Shown here: piece by piece, positions 6,879 through 15,496 of the stretch
How positions within the stretch are numbered: position 1 is the stretch's first letter
Layout: the number at the start of each line of letters is the position of its first letter
Position numbers and translations under genes: made by a program
Assembly (NCBI RefSeq): GCF_033097485.1
Contig: NZ_AP028634.1
Coordinates: 1,913,126 to 1,977,125 of the forward strand
Direction of reading: 5' to 3'
DNA: 64,000 bases
Source of the DNA: Pyrofollis japonicus
GTDB taxonomy: Archaea > Thermoproteota > Thermoprotei_A > Sulfolobales > Pyrodictiaceae
Notes under the pieces: model-generated
The model's input: only the letters and a program-made list of their open reading frames with translations
Database searches by the model: none
Told to the model about the DNA's origin: nothing

Positions 6879-8039
6879 ATGGAAGGTATAGTCGTGCTGA
6901 GAGCCCAGTCAAGAGGTGTTTTCAGCAAGATGGAAGCAGAAGAACAATGTAACTATATACTTGTGAAAACCGTTCTAGGTATGGAGCGTGTAGCTGCTAG
7001 CTACATTTCAGAAATAGATCCAAAAGCTGAAGTCATTGTTTCTCCCCGCGGATTTAAAGGACTCGTCCTTGTTAAACCATCGAAAAATAAATACGAAGTT
7101 GCTAAGGAAATAGAGAATCGTATTCCCGAAGTAGAGAAAGTAGAAATTATTGAGGGTTGTGCTCCAGCAGTCCCTAGTGAAATAGCAAGAGTAGCGGCCA
7201 GTCTAGCCCCACGGTTTATCTCAAGCAATGAGACTTTTGCCGTGAGGACTGTAAGGCGAGGCAGACATAGTTTTACAAGCATAGATGTAAACGTTGTTGT
7301 CGGAGATGCTGTCCGGAAAGCTACTGGAGCTTCAGTTAACTTGAGGTTTCCCGACAAAGTTGTTGCAGTCGAAATAATCGGCGATCGTGCATACATAGCG
7401 TTTTACCCGGGTTCAAGAGAATGGAAGAAGATGAAGCCAGGAAAGTATCCCTTGTACAAGATCTATAGGAAGATAGCCGTTGTTCAAATGCCGTATCTAG
7501 GTCCGCTTGATGCCTGTCGGACAATGGGGGTAAGGATTGGTAGAGAAGTTCAAAACTTTGAGGTTGGAGAACTCGTGGTAGCACCGATAGGCCTTGTAGA
7601 TGCTCTTCAGCTAAAGACATTCCTCGATGGGGTCTTCGAAGGCATAGAATCAAGATATAATATACAGAAAAAGAGCTATGGAAGAAGTGTTCATAAGGTT
7701 CCCGTGTATCTTCAGGACCTTTATCAGTTAGTGCGTAGTAGAAGCAATGAAGCCATAATAGTCTTTGAGCCCGAGGGCGACCATATATCAAAGAGAGCAA
7801 AAGAAGTATACGAGCTACTAAGGAAACATAGGCGCGTTAACCTGCTTTTCGGGTCACGCGAAGGCATACCGGAAGGCGTGTATAGGTTCGCTGACCTTGT
7901 TCTTGACATAGCCCCCGGAATAACCCTTTCAACCGAGTACGCAGCAGCGGCAGCACTAATAGCTATTGGAAGCGCGGTTCACGACTACCTGGCAAAGGAG
8001 CCTGGTGAAGAAGAGGAACAACTACAACCGGAAGACTAA
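6879..8039 (+). CDS. THUMP-SPOUT RNA methyltransferase (predicted)
   Basis: Protein of 386 residues with two parts. The first roughly 190 residues look like a ferredoxin-like plus THUMP RNA-binding module (FAVRTVRRGRHSFTSIDVNVVVGDAV, then LRFPDKVVAVEIIGDRAYIAFYPG). The second half looks like a SPOUT methyltransferase (IVFEPEGDHISKRAKEVYELL, VNLLFGSREGIPEGVYRFADLVLDIAPGITLSTEYAAAAALIAIGSAV), with a likely SAM-binding knot near the end. The target is probably tRNA or rRNA but cannot be read from sequence. The start is ATG 6879, or possibly ATG 6930 (MEAEEQCNYILVKT). A box A-like GTATTTTTATT lies near 6803-6813. Confidence 0.75.
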   Translation: MEGIVVLRAQSRGVFSKMEAEEQCNYILVKTVLGMERVAASYISEIDPKAEVIVSPRGFKGLVLVKPSKNKYEVAKEIENRIPEVEKVEIIEGCAPAVPSEIARVAASLAPRFISSNETFAVRTVRRGRHSFTSIDVNVVVGDAVRKATGASVNLRFPDKVVAVEIIGDRAYIAFYPGSREWKKMKPGKYPLYKIYRKIAVVQMPYLGPLDACRTMGVRIGREVQNFEVGELVVAPIGLVDALQLKTFLDGVFEGIESRYNIQKKSYGRSVHKVPVYLQDLYQLVRSRSNEAIIVFEPEGDHISKRAKEVYELLRKHRRVNLLFGSREGIPEGVYRFADLVLDIAPGITLSTEYAAAAALIAIGSAVHDYLAKEPGEEEEQLQPED

Positions 8040-8125
8040 AAGTAATTATAAATACGAGAAAAGCAGCTATTATTGAAAAAGGGTAGTTAGCTAGCTGTGA
8101 TTGGTTTCAAACATGTTTTCCTCTC

Positions 8126-8770
8126 TTAGGCGCTAATTCCTCTTTCTCTTAGTAATCGTGCAACCGCTTTCGCGAGTATTGGGTCCCGTCTACCGAGCTC
8201 TCGTATGAGTCGACGCAGTCTCTGATTAGGGTCGGGCTTGCGTACTTGCTGCCTCCTTCTTCTAGGAATCTGGGGCTGAGGCGGGTTTACGTACTCCTCT
8301 ATATCCTTGTACATGGCCTCTCTAGGCTCCGGTGCCGTGGCAGGCTCTACAACTACTTGGGCAGCCTCCAAGATCTCTTTAACCTTATCAGATACATCGC
8401 CTTCCCTAAGCTCTTTAAGCGCGTTGAGCACGTCCTTCAGAGGTTCCTCTCCTCTCTCATTTACAAACATGACGATAAACGCGTTTGCAAGTATAGAGGA
8501 AAGAATACCTGCTATCCTCCTAGCCTCACCAAGTCCTGAATCTACGGGTTTTAAGGGAGAGTACACGGCGTCAGCGGCAGCTATTAATGCTTTGGCGCAC
8601 TCTTCTGCTTCAAGCTCTCCTTCAAGGCAAGATTTCTTAACAGTCTCGATCGAGGACGCTATTATGTTTGTCATCATGTTTCTCCAAGCCAAGCCGCTCT
8701 CAGCCTCTCTTTTCTCTCCACCTCGTTCTAGGCTGAGCCCAAGGGCTTTTAATATGGTTATCATTTTCAC
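8126..8770 (-). CDS. Hypothetical helical protein with basic C-terminal tail
   Basis: Protein of 214 residues, not recognised. Residues 1-130 are predicted mainly helical and mildly acidic (EGELEAEECAKALIAAADAVYSPLK). A proline-rich linker (VEPATAPEPREAMYKDIEEY, NPPQPQIPRRRRQQVRKPD) leads to a strongly basic helical tail (RLRRLIRELGRRDPILAKAVARLLRERG), which could bind nucleic acid. It is convergent with the THUMP-SPOUT gene and divergent from the phosphoesterase gene. The antisense frame is also long, but coding character (charge pattern, helix periodicity) favours the minus strand. No function is assigned. Confidence 0.6.
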   Translation of the reverse strand: MKMITILKALGLSLERGGEKREAESGLAWRNMMTNIIASSIETVKKSCLEGELEAEECAKALIAAADAVYSPLKPVDSGLGEARRIAGILSSILANAFIVMFVNERGEEPLKDVLNALKELREGDVSDKVKEILEAAQVVVEPATAPEPREAMYKDIEEYVNPPQPQIPRRRRQQVRKPDPNQRLRRLIRELGRRDPILAKAVARLLRERGISA

Positions 8771-8927
8771 GAATTTTCCTACAAATGATTATTGCTCCAA
8801 CACTTCTCGCATTTTTCGTCAAAACATGTACAGCTTATATTGAAAAATTTACTTATTGCTATGTCACTATTACACTTCTGAAATAAATGGATGGGTATAG
8901 TAAAGAGGGAAGGAGGGTGATAGAGCA

Positions 8928-9596
8928 ATGTTTCGTAAGCTTTTAGTCATTTCTGACATACATGCAGCAATGCGCTATGTAAGAGGTCTTCGTGATATTA
9001 AACGGGACTTGACAGTTGTTGCTGGTGACCTTGCTGGGTGTGGTTCCCTGGATGAGGCGCGTGAAGTCTTAGAAGAACTTGCCTCTCAAGGTTCTCCCGT
9101 GATATGGGTTCCCGGTAACTGTGATAGCCCCGAGAGCGTCAAGCTTAATGTAGAGAATACGTATCCTGCTCACGAAAAGATCGTTGAGTTAGAAGGACTC
9201 GTGTTTGTGGGCATGGGGGGCTCAATATACACGCCTTTCAACACACCTTTTGAGTATAGCGATGAATATCTGGGCAGGAAGCTTAGTGAACTCCTAGAAA
9301 AAACAAAGGGTGTTGAGAACAGCAGGCTTGTTGTGATATCTCATACACCGCCATATCGCAGCGGCTTAGACCTTGTCAGAGGAGGAGAATTCGTAGGAAG
9401 CAAATCACTGCGTGAACTGATAGAGAAATATCAGCCGAGGCTTCTGTTTAGTGGTCATATACACGAGGCTCCAGGAGTAACCAACATAGGCGTAACCCTT
9501 GCACTAAACCCAGGGCCTCTCCAGAGAGGAAACTATGCAGTAGTATTGGTTGATGTAGAGAATAATGTCTATATTGTGCGACTAAAACGGCTATAA
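8928..9596 (+). CDS. Metallophosphoesterase (calcineurin-like, YfcE/Icc type)
   Basis: Protein of 222 residues with the five metal-binding motifs in order: SDIHA, GDLAGCG, GNCDSPES (in place of GNHD/E), SHTPPYRSG and FSGHIHEAPG. These define a dinuclear-metal phosphoesterase; GNCD is common in archaeal members. The substrate is unknown, with nucleotides or phosphodiesters possible. A very good ribosome binding site, GGAGGGTGAT, sits 6 bases before the ATG. Transcription is from the AT-rich 8771-8927 region shared with the divergent hypothetical gene. Confidence 0.9.
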   Translation: MFRKLLVISDIHAAMRYVRGLRDIKRDLTVVAGDLAGCGSLDEAREVLEELASQGSPVIWVPGNCDSPESVKLNVENTYPAHEKIVELEGLVFVGMGGSIYTPFNTPFEYSDEYLGRKLSELLEKTKGVENSRLVVISHTPPYRSGLDLVRGGEFVGSKSLRELIEKYQPRLLFSGHIHEAPGVTNIGVTLALNPGPLQRGNYAVVLVDVENNVYIVRLKRL

Positions 9597-9675
9597 TCAG
9601 CCTTTGAGCTGTCTAGGTTCGTTAGGGTCTCGGTAATCCCGGCCTTTTCTACATATATGTTTTTCAGCGAAGAGC

Positions 9676-9715
9676 GCTCTCCTCACAGACCCCTTAGAGG
9701 TGTCTCTAGGAGAGC
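9676..9715 (+). promoter_or_regulatory. Long hairpin in the leader of the zinc-ribbon gene
   Basis: GCTCTCCT (9676-9683) pairs perfectly with AGGAGAGC (9708-9715). Inside, AGAC/GTCT and CCT/AGG continue the helix to a TAG loop. A TATA-like TACATATATG near 9651-9660 is placed so that initiation would fall close to the base of the stem. It could be a small structured RNA or the leader of the gene at 9763. Confidence 0.35.
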
Positions 9716-9762
9716 AACTAATATAGTACTGGAGTCTCTTAGCGAGGCACCGGGGATAAGGG

Positions 9763-10020
9763 TTGTCAACGGCAGGCCTCAAAGGCATAAACGCGGTAGG
9801 GCACAAGGGCTGGGTAACTGTAAAGTGTAGGATCTGTGCCAAGAAGCTGGACCTAACACTTGATGTAGTCTATGTGTGTCCCTACTGTAAAGATCGATAC
9901 GATGCATACTTCTGTGCGGCAGATGCTAAGAGGCTTCACTACAAGTGCCCGTTCTGCGGTCGCCAGCTAGAGCCCATAACTCCTTGGCTTCGTGCGCAGC
10001 AACCGCGTAGACGGATATAA
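9763..10020 (+). CDS. Small double zinc-ribbon protein
   Basis: Protein of 85 residues with four CxxC-like knuckles: CRICAKK, CPYCKD, FCAADAKRLHYKC and CPFCGRQ, enough for two zinc sites. The basic tail RAQQPRRRI could contact nucleic acid. No specific family is recognised. TTG at 9763 is the only in-frame start before the first cysteine, with GGGGATAAGGG just upstream. It is separate from the phosphoesterase by 166 bases that include a strong hairpin. Confidence 0.65.
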   Translation: MSTAGLKGINAVGHKGWVTVKCRICAKKLDLTLDVVYVCPYCKDRYDAYFCAADAKRLHYKCPFCGRQLEPITPWLRAQQPRRRI

Positions 10021-10363
10021 TATTAAGGAAGCTTTTTGGTACTCGCGTGTTTGGCCTAATTTTCTAATCCTTTAGCCAGTATGGTACTAAGTACTTGCGT
10101 CTTAGTTCTTACCTCATCTTCTTCACGATATAGACCAATACCCATTTTGCATGTTTTCTATCTTGTTTAGAATAATAGTGTATAGTATCTATATTAAGTT
10201 TATTTTATTTCTATTTTTAATATGTGATTTAAGCAAGTTTTGATGTTTCATTAACGTTGTAAAAATATTTAGCTATATATTTTTTTAGGTTGACATACCC
10301 GGTTTTTATTATTTTAGAATGTTACGCGTATAATTTGACATTGAGGATAAGGGTGGCTCGTAT
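10021..10363 (+). promoter_or_regulatory. AT-rich upstream region of the Mo-oxidoreductase operon
   Basis: About 340 bases without a credible gene and clearly richer in A+T than the surroundings. It contains several TATA-like runs (for example TATATATTTTTTTAG near 10274 and GGTTTTTATTATTTTAG near 10301). The last is close enough to serve the start at 10364. The length suggests binding sites for regulators of the respiratory operon, but no clear inverted repeat was found. Confidence 0.4.
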
Positions 10364-11536
10364 ATGGGCGGGAAAACAGCACTTCTCGCAGGCATTGTCG
10401 TGCTAGTAGTGCTTGCAGCTATTGGTGCATGGTTTACAGCAAAACGATACAGTCCTACAACTCCGTGGGAGGAGAGAGCTGTATTTCCATGGGGGATAAT
10501 GGTTCCAAGCTATGTGTTCTTTGCAAGCTCCGGAGCAGGAGTAGCAATAATAGCATCTATCCTTCTCCTCTACCGCCCCAGCGATGATGCAGTAGTTAGA
10601 CTTGTACGACATCTCTACATACTTGTCTTTGGCCTCCTCATACCAGCATGGTACATAGTACTAGCAGATCTAGGAAGGCCTGATCACGCTGTATGGCTTC
10701 TCAAAGGATGGCAGTCCTCCTCGAGAATCGCGTGGATGCCCGTCTTCTACGGCGTACTAGCACTGCCAGCATTCCTCATACTAGTCCACAATACATTCTT
10801 TACTCGAAGAGAGTTCACGTTCGCCGATAAAGTACTAGCAATTATAACAATTCTTGGCGGCATCGGCCTTGAGATCAACCTTGGCCAAGTATTTGGGAAC
10901 GCGGTTGGGCTACAAGCAATCACTTCACCGAATCTTGGCCTAATGTTCCTAGTAGCGGCAATAGGCCTAGGAGCAGCATGGATGGCGGTAATAGTGTTGC
11001 CCACTATCCGTTTTGCTGAAGCTCCTGAGACAAGGACGAAACAAGAGCCCTTTGTCACAAACATGCCTGCCGCCATTGTTGCCGCCGTAGCAGTAGTTCT
11101 CGGCATTGCTGTTGCTTGGTGGAAGTCTATGTCAGCAGTCTCAGAGCCTACAAGGCTCCTCTTCGAAGAGCTAAGCAGCGGTCACCACGCCGCGATATTC
11201 TATGGCGTAGAGATATTGTTGGGCTATATACTGGCACCACTCATAGCCGTCACGGCACTGCTCCGCAGAGGAGACAAGCTGCTAACATTGCTTGCCTCAA
11301 CATTCTTCATACTAGCAGCTTTTGCAGAGAAGTATGGAATCATAATAGGTGCACAGATAGTACGTGCTAAGTACCAATACCTCGGCGCGGCACTTAACCC
11401 CTACTATATAGTACACGAGGGTGCCAGCTACCACGTTGAGTTAAGCGAAGCTGCTATAGTTATTGGGGCTTTTGCCCTCGGTCTCCTAGTATATGTTGTT
11501 GCTGAAGCACTCCTTCCACGTTTTCTCCAAAAATGA
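10364..11536 (+). CDS. NrfD/PsrC-like membrane subunit of a molybdopterin oxidoreductase
   Basis: Integral membrane protein of 390 residues with about ten hydrophobic segments (for example 5-25, 42-70, 85-106, 122-142 and later ones to the C terminus). The NrfD family anchors Mo and Fe-S subunits on the outer face and exchanges electrons with the quinone pool. The sequence keeps family features such as WYIVLADLGRPDHAVWLL and an arginine/aspartate-rich loop between early helices. It leads an operon with the Mo subunit (8 bases downstream) and the Fe-S subunit, the composition of polysulfide/sulfur/thiosulfate reductases. Sulfur reduction is the likely role given the lineage, but the electron acceptor is inferred. 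Confidence 0.85.
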   Translation: MGGKTALLAGIVVLVVLAAIGAWFTAKRYSPTTPWEERAVFPWGIMVPSYVFFASSGAGVAIIASILLLYRPSDDAVVRLVRHLYILVFGLLIPAWYIVLADLGRPDHAVWLLKGWQSSSRIAWMPVFYGVLALPAFLILVHNTFFTRREFTFADKVLAIITILGGIGLEINLGQVFGNAVGLQAITSPNLGLMFLVAAIGLGAAWMAVIVLPTIRFAEAPETRTKQEPFVTNMPAAIVAAVAVVLGIAVAWWKSMSAVSEPTRLLFEELSSGHHAAIFYGVEILLGYILAPLIAVTALLRRGDKLLTLLASTFFILAAFAEKYGIIIGAQIVRAKYQYLGAALNPYYIVHEGASYHVELSEAAIVIGAFALGLLVYVVAEALLPRFLQK

Positions 11537-11552
11537 ATAAGGGGTGAACCAT

Positions 11553-14186
11553 ATGAGTATGCAGGTTAGTCGTAGAGAATTCCTCAAGATTGCAGGCATA
11601 ACTGCTGCAGCAGTATCAATACCTGTTGGAAAGAATCTAGCGGCCAGGAACGAGAAAATACTAGCGCTTCAGTCAAAGAAGCTTGGCCCCGTCAATGTAA
11701 CCTACGTGCCGAGCATATGTAGAATGTGCACAGCCCAGTGTAGCATACTGGTACGGGTAAGAAATGGTCGCCCCGAGAGAATACTCGGCAACCCAGCAGC
11801 GGCTCCACTCAACGCTGGAAGAATATGTGCACGCGGAAACGCAGGCCTCATGAAGGCTCTCAGCCCTGACCGTATAAAGAAGCCACTGATACGTATCGCT
11901 GGCAGCAAGCGTGGCGAATGGAAGTTCCAGGAGACGGGCTGGGAGCAAGCGATAAGCATTGTTACAAAGAAGCTGCGCGAACTAAAGGAAAGGGGAGAAC
12001 TAGCAAAGAAGACAATAGTGATAATAGGTCAGATAGGCTGTGCAACATATCATCCACACATAGCTAGCTTCGTTAAGACACTTGGCATACCGAACGTCAT
12101 AAGTATGCCGCTAACCACGTGCGTTATGCCAAAGACAATCGCATGGGGAATGATGGGGCTAGCCGGAAAACACTCCGAAATAGTGCCAGACTATTCGCGC
12201 ACAAGGTACTTCCTAAGCTTTGGCAGAAACCTTGGCGGTTCAATAGCCGTCGGTCAAACAGCCAAAGCGGGAATGAATAGGAGGAACTACAAGCTAGTAG
12301 TCCTCGAGCCTAGGCTAAGCGAGTGGGCAGCTAAAGCAGATGAATGGATACCAATCAAGCCTGGCACGGATCTAGCATTCCTCCTAGCAATGATAAACGT
12401 AATAATAAACGAAGGACTTTACGATAAAGAATATCTCTCAAAGTACACGAATGCCCCTATGATAATTACCGCTGACGGTTTCTCGCCCGTAAAGACTAGG
12501 AAAGTAAAGAGGAGCATAGCGGGTAAGGAGGTTGAGCTAATAGACTTTCTAGTATACGATGAAGCAACACAGAGCTTCACATGGGTAAGCGAAGCAAGAA
12601 TGCCAGCTCTAACCTTGCCTGATAACGCGCGGACATTTGAAGGAAAGAGAGTCAGAACAGTCTTTGAGGTGCTAAGAAATCACGTCTCACAATACACGCC
12701 GGAGTGGGCGTCAAAAATAACAGATGTGCCAGTAGACACCATTAGGCGTATAGCAAGAGAATTCGCTACAACAAAGCCGGCCACAGTAGAGACGGGCTGG
12801 AACACGAATAGATGGTGGAACAGCTTCCAGCTCTACCGAGCAGCTGGAGTCCTAGCCGCGCTTACCGGTAATCTCCTAAGGCCTGGAGGAGTAGTGCTTT
12901 CCGCTGCCGGTATTAAGAGCGTATTAAATCGAGCTGGTCCTCCGGTTGCTTCGCCGAAGTCAGTGCTTTATCCAGGCGAGGCAAGCCTTGAGATAACGCT
13001 GAGTGATGGTTCGAAGATCAAGGGACCGCTCCTAGTGTTTAATGCGTATCGGTGGCCCTTCGAGGAGTTGCAAAAAGAGGAGGGATGGGTGATAATAGTA
13101 ATAGGAGCCAATCCGGCAAGAACGTTCATCGCAGATATCTTTGAGAAATGGGCCTCTTTGTCAACAGTAGATCTCATTGTAGACATAGGAATTACGCCAG
13201 ACGACACTGTTGCCTACAGCGACGTCTTCATCCCAGAGTGTGCATACACGGAGAGAAGCTACACAATTACTGGCGCCCCATTCACAACCGCTAAGATAGT
13301 GAGAGCTGCCTTCGCAGCCCACAAACCTCCAAGCGATGCTGAGTGCAAGAACATGCTCGAAATACTTGCAGACATCATAGCTGGCGTTGACGAGTCGTTG
13401 CTCGAGAAGTTTGCAGAAATGCTTGCCGAAGAAATAGGGCCGAGCAACTGTGCCGAGGACTTCAAGAAAGTTATAGAAGAATACATGAAGACAAAAGGAT
13501 ATGATGACCTCACATCGAACATTGTCAAGGCGCAGGCAAAGTGCATGGGCATAGACTATAACAGACTGCGAAAAGACGGCGCAATAGTTGCCGCCCCAGA
13601 GGAATGGGGCCTAGAAATGAACAAGAAGATACTAGAAAATGGTTGGCTCAACTCCCCAACCGGGAAGATCGAGATACTTCCACTAAAACTACTAGGCCTC
13701 ATCAAGAAGAAAGGCTTACCAATCAAGCCAGAATGGCACCCGCTCCCAACATGGGTGCCGCCGCGCTGGATGATAGTGAGAAAGAACCTCGGTTCAGACG
13801 AATTCGTGGCCATAACGGGCAAGGTTCCAACGATGTCATATACATCCACAGAGGACAATCCATTACTAGCACTCAAGCTGACAACAAGGGACATGAACTC
13901 TGTTTGGGTAAACACTGAGAGAGCTAGGCAGCTTGGAATAAAGGACGGCGATACCATAGAGGTTTGCAGCGAGAGTGGTAACTGCTTCAGGGCACGGGCA
14001 TTTGTGACTGATGCGATACGACCAGACACAGTCTTCATACCAGCAAACTATGGTAACACCAAGGCACCCGCAAGGTTCAGAGACTCTCACGTGCCCCCGC
14101 TAAACAAACTCAACGTCTTTGTGGTTGACCCTATTGCTGGATCAAGGATAATGGCTGACTTCATTGTAAGAATAAGGAAAGCCTAA
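11553..14186 (+). CDS. Molybdopterin oxidoreductase catalytic subunit, PsrA/PhsA-like, Tat-exported
   Basis: Protein of about 877 residues. A twin-arginine signal SRREFLK followed by a hydrophobic stretch (IAGITAAAVSIPV) marks export by Tat. A [4Fe-4S] site is formed by C56, C59, C63 and C92 (CRMCTAQC and GRICARG). TTCVMPKTIAWGMMG, near residue 190, carries the probable cysteine ligand to molybdenum, as in polysulfide and thiosulfate reductases. Later segments VIIVIGANPARTF and SDVFIPECAYTERS are usual for the family. ATG at 11553 follows AAGGGGTGA; an in-frame GTG at 11544 lies inside that site. It probably reduces a sulfur compound, or possibly arsenate or tetrathionate; specificity cannot be read from sequence. 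Confidence 0.9.
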   Translation: MSMQVSRREFLKIAGITAAAVSIPVGKNLAARNEKILALQSKKLGPVNVTYVPSICRMCTAQCSILVRVRNGRPERILGNPAAAPLNAGRICARGNAGLMKALSPDRIKKPLIRIAGSKRGEWKFQETGWEQAISIVTKKLRELKERGELAKKTIVIIGQIGCATYHPHIASFVKTLGIPNVISMPLTTCVMPKTIAWGMMGLAGKHSEIVPDYSRTRYFLSFGRNLGGSIAVGQTAKAGMNRRNYKLVVLEPRLSEWAAKADEWIPIKPGTDLAFLLAMINVIINEGLYDKEYLSKYTNAPMIITADGFSPVKTRKVKRSIAGKEVELIDFLVYDEATQSFTWVSEARMPALTLPDNARTFEGKRVRTVFEVLRNHVSQYTPEWASKITDVPVDTIRRIAREFATTKPATVETGWNTNRWWNSFQLYRAAGVLAALTGNLLRPGGVVLSAAGIKSVLNRAGPPVASPKSVLYPGEASLEITLSDGSKIKGPLLVFNAYRWPFEELQKEEGWVIIVIGANPARTFIADIFEKWASLSTVDLIVDIGITPDDTVAYSDVFIPECAYTERSYTITGAPFTTAKIVRAAFAAHKPPSDAECKNMLEILADIIAGVDESLLEKFAEMLAEEIGPSNCAEDFKKVIEEYMKTKGYDDLTSNIVKAQAKCMGIDYNRLRKDGAIVAAPEEWGLEMNKKILENGWLNSPTGKIEILPLKLLGLIKKKGLPIKPEWHPLPTWVPPRWMIVRKNLGSDEFVAITGKVPTMSYTSTEDNPLLALKLTTRDMNSVWVNTERARQLGIKDGDTIEVCSESGNCFRARAFVTDAIRPDTVFIPANYGNTKAPARFRDSHVPPLNKLNVFVVDPIAGSRIMADFIVRIRKA

Positions 14187-14199
14187 GGGGGTGATAGTT

Positions 14200-14853
14200 A
14201 TGGCAAGGTATGCAATGGTAATAGATCTGAGTAAGTGCGTTGGATGCAATGCATGCGCGGCAGCATGTATGGCCGAGAACCTCCTATCACCGAGTTATTA
14301 TGAGGAGCCGCCGCTGCTAAGAGCACTTGACGAGGCGGCTGAGAAACACGACCCGGTGGAGGCAAAGAAGCCTATTGAGAGAGTGTGGATGAGGACAACA
14401 GTCCACAGACTTTACATGGGCAAGTACCCGAATGTATCACTGTTATTCGTCCACAATCTTTGCCGCCACTGCGAAAACGCGCCATGCGTAGCGGTGTGCC
14501 CGACTGGAGCGAGCTACCAGAGAGAGGATGGCATAGTAGCTGTTGACCCGGAGAAATGTATACTCTGCGGCTACTGTATAGCTGCATGCCCATATGCAGC
14601 AAGATTCGTAAATCACTATACGAGAACAGTTGATAAGTGCACCTTCTGCTATCATAGGCTCGCTGAAGGAAGACTGCCAGCATGCGTTGAGACATGTCCA
14701 ACGGGGGCAAGGATTTTCGGCGATCTTGATGACCCGAATAGTGAGGTGGCACAGATAGTTAACGAGGGCCGAGCAGTACCAGGTACACCAGAAGGTCCAT
14801 TGGCGAACACTAGGCCAAGGCTCTTCTTCGTATTGCAGCAGCCAAGGAAATGA
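14200..14853 (+). CDS. Four-cluster ferredoxin subunit, PsrB-like
   Basis: Protein of 217 residues with four cysteine groups: CVGCNACAAAC, CRHCENAPCVAVC, CILCGYCIAAC and CTFC...CVETC. This is the DMSO-reductase-type electron-transfer subunit that wires the Mo site to the membrane anchor. The ATG at 14200 has GGGGGTGAT four bases upstream. There is no signal peptide; it would be co-exported with the Tat-targeted catalytic subunit. The stop overlaps an ATG (14850) of a downstream reading frame (AATGA). Confidence 0.92.
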   Translation: MARYAMVIDLSKCVGCNACAAACMAENLLSPSYYEEPPLLRALDEAAEKHDPVEAKKPIERVWMRTTVHRLYMGKYPNVSLLFVHNLCRHCENAPCVAVCPTGASYQREDGIVAVDPEKCILCGYCIAACPYAARFVNHYTRTVDKCTFCYHRLAEGRLPACVETCPTGARIFGDLDDPNSEVAQIVNEGRAVPGTPEGPLANTRPRLFFVLQQPRK

Positions 14854-14919
14854 GAGCAGAGGCTTACAGAAAGTTTTACACCCCTATGCTTTTTCCGAAA
14901 CCCGTCTTGGGCTTCCTTC

Positions 14920-15423
14920 TTGAGGCGTGGCGAAAAGGCTCCTCTCCCTGCACTTCCGGATATAGAAGAGAAGGATCTAGGTGTCAAAGAGTACTGGTAC
15001 GAGACCTTTCGGCGTGTGCTTATATTGCCTCTCAAAGAAAAGGATTGCTATATGTTATCAATAGATGTATACAAGCGCCTAGAGCGCCAAGAGGCTAGCA
15101 TGTTTCTCGAAAGCGAGACATCAGAGCATAACGTTCTAAGCAGCAACGAAATATTTCTTATTTATAAGCCGCTTCATGAAGAGAGTCTTAGCAGACTCGT
15201 TCTTAATGGTGTAAAGCCTGCTAAGGGAGAACTAGTAGCCGTTGCAACTAAAAATAATGGCGACAAGAGGGTTGAGATTAGTGATGTAAGGCTAATCTAT
15301 TGCGGCCTAAAGGGTGTGCCCAGCTATGAAGATGTGCGCAGCATTTACAACGAGGTTGTTCGAGTAATCGAGAGCCGTGATCCCCTCAAGGAGCCACTTG
15401 ACGAAATAATAGAGAGAAGCTAG
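14920..15423 (+). CDS. Hypothetical protein downstream of the reductase operon, possibly frameshifted
   Basis: Open frame of 167 residues, not recognised. It contains IEEKDLGVKEYWYETFRRV, LPLKEKDCYMLSIDVYK, EIFLIYKPL, ELVAVATK and a helical C terminus. The only start in this frame is TTG at 14920 with no binding site. A second frame begins at ATG 14850, overlapping the ferredoxin stop in a coupled ATGA arrangement, and reads about 30 sensible residues (FYTPMLFPKPVLGFLLEAW) before becoming unlikely just where this frame becomes good. A single-base change near CGAAAAGG (14931-14938) would join them into one protein of about 190 residues. It could be an accessory factor for the reductase; that is speculation from position. 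Confidence 0.5.
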   Translation: MRRGEKAPLPALPDIEEKDLGVKEYWYETFRRVLILPLKEKDCYMLSIDVYKRLERQEASMFLESETSEHNVLSSNEIFLIYKPLHEESLSRLVLNGVKPAKGELVAVATKNNGDKRVEISDVRLIYCGLKGVPSYEDVRSIYNEVVRVIESRDPLKEPLDEIIERS

Positions 15424-15496
15424 TCCGTGACATGAGGCCTGAGGGTATTAAGGTTACAAATCTCGGTACTAATACTGGGAGGACGGTGTAGTCGTA

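Noticed and set aside
8307-8843. Long open frame on the plus strand antisense to the hypothetical gene at 8126-8770.
   Set aside because: Its translation is serine/alanine-rich and lacks structure, as mirror frames of helical, Glu/Leu-rich genes do; the minus strand protein is more credible.
9597-9842. Minus-strand frame of 81 codons with four scattered cysteines.
   Set aside because: The plus-strand zinc-ribbon frame has regular CxxC pairs and a start with a purine tract; the minus frame has no motif and crosses the hairpin.
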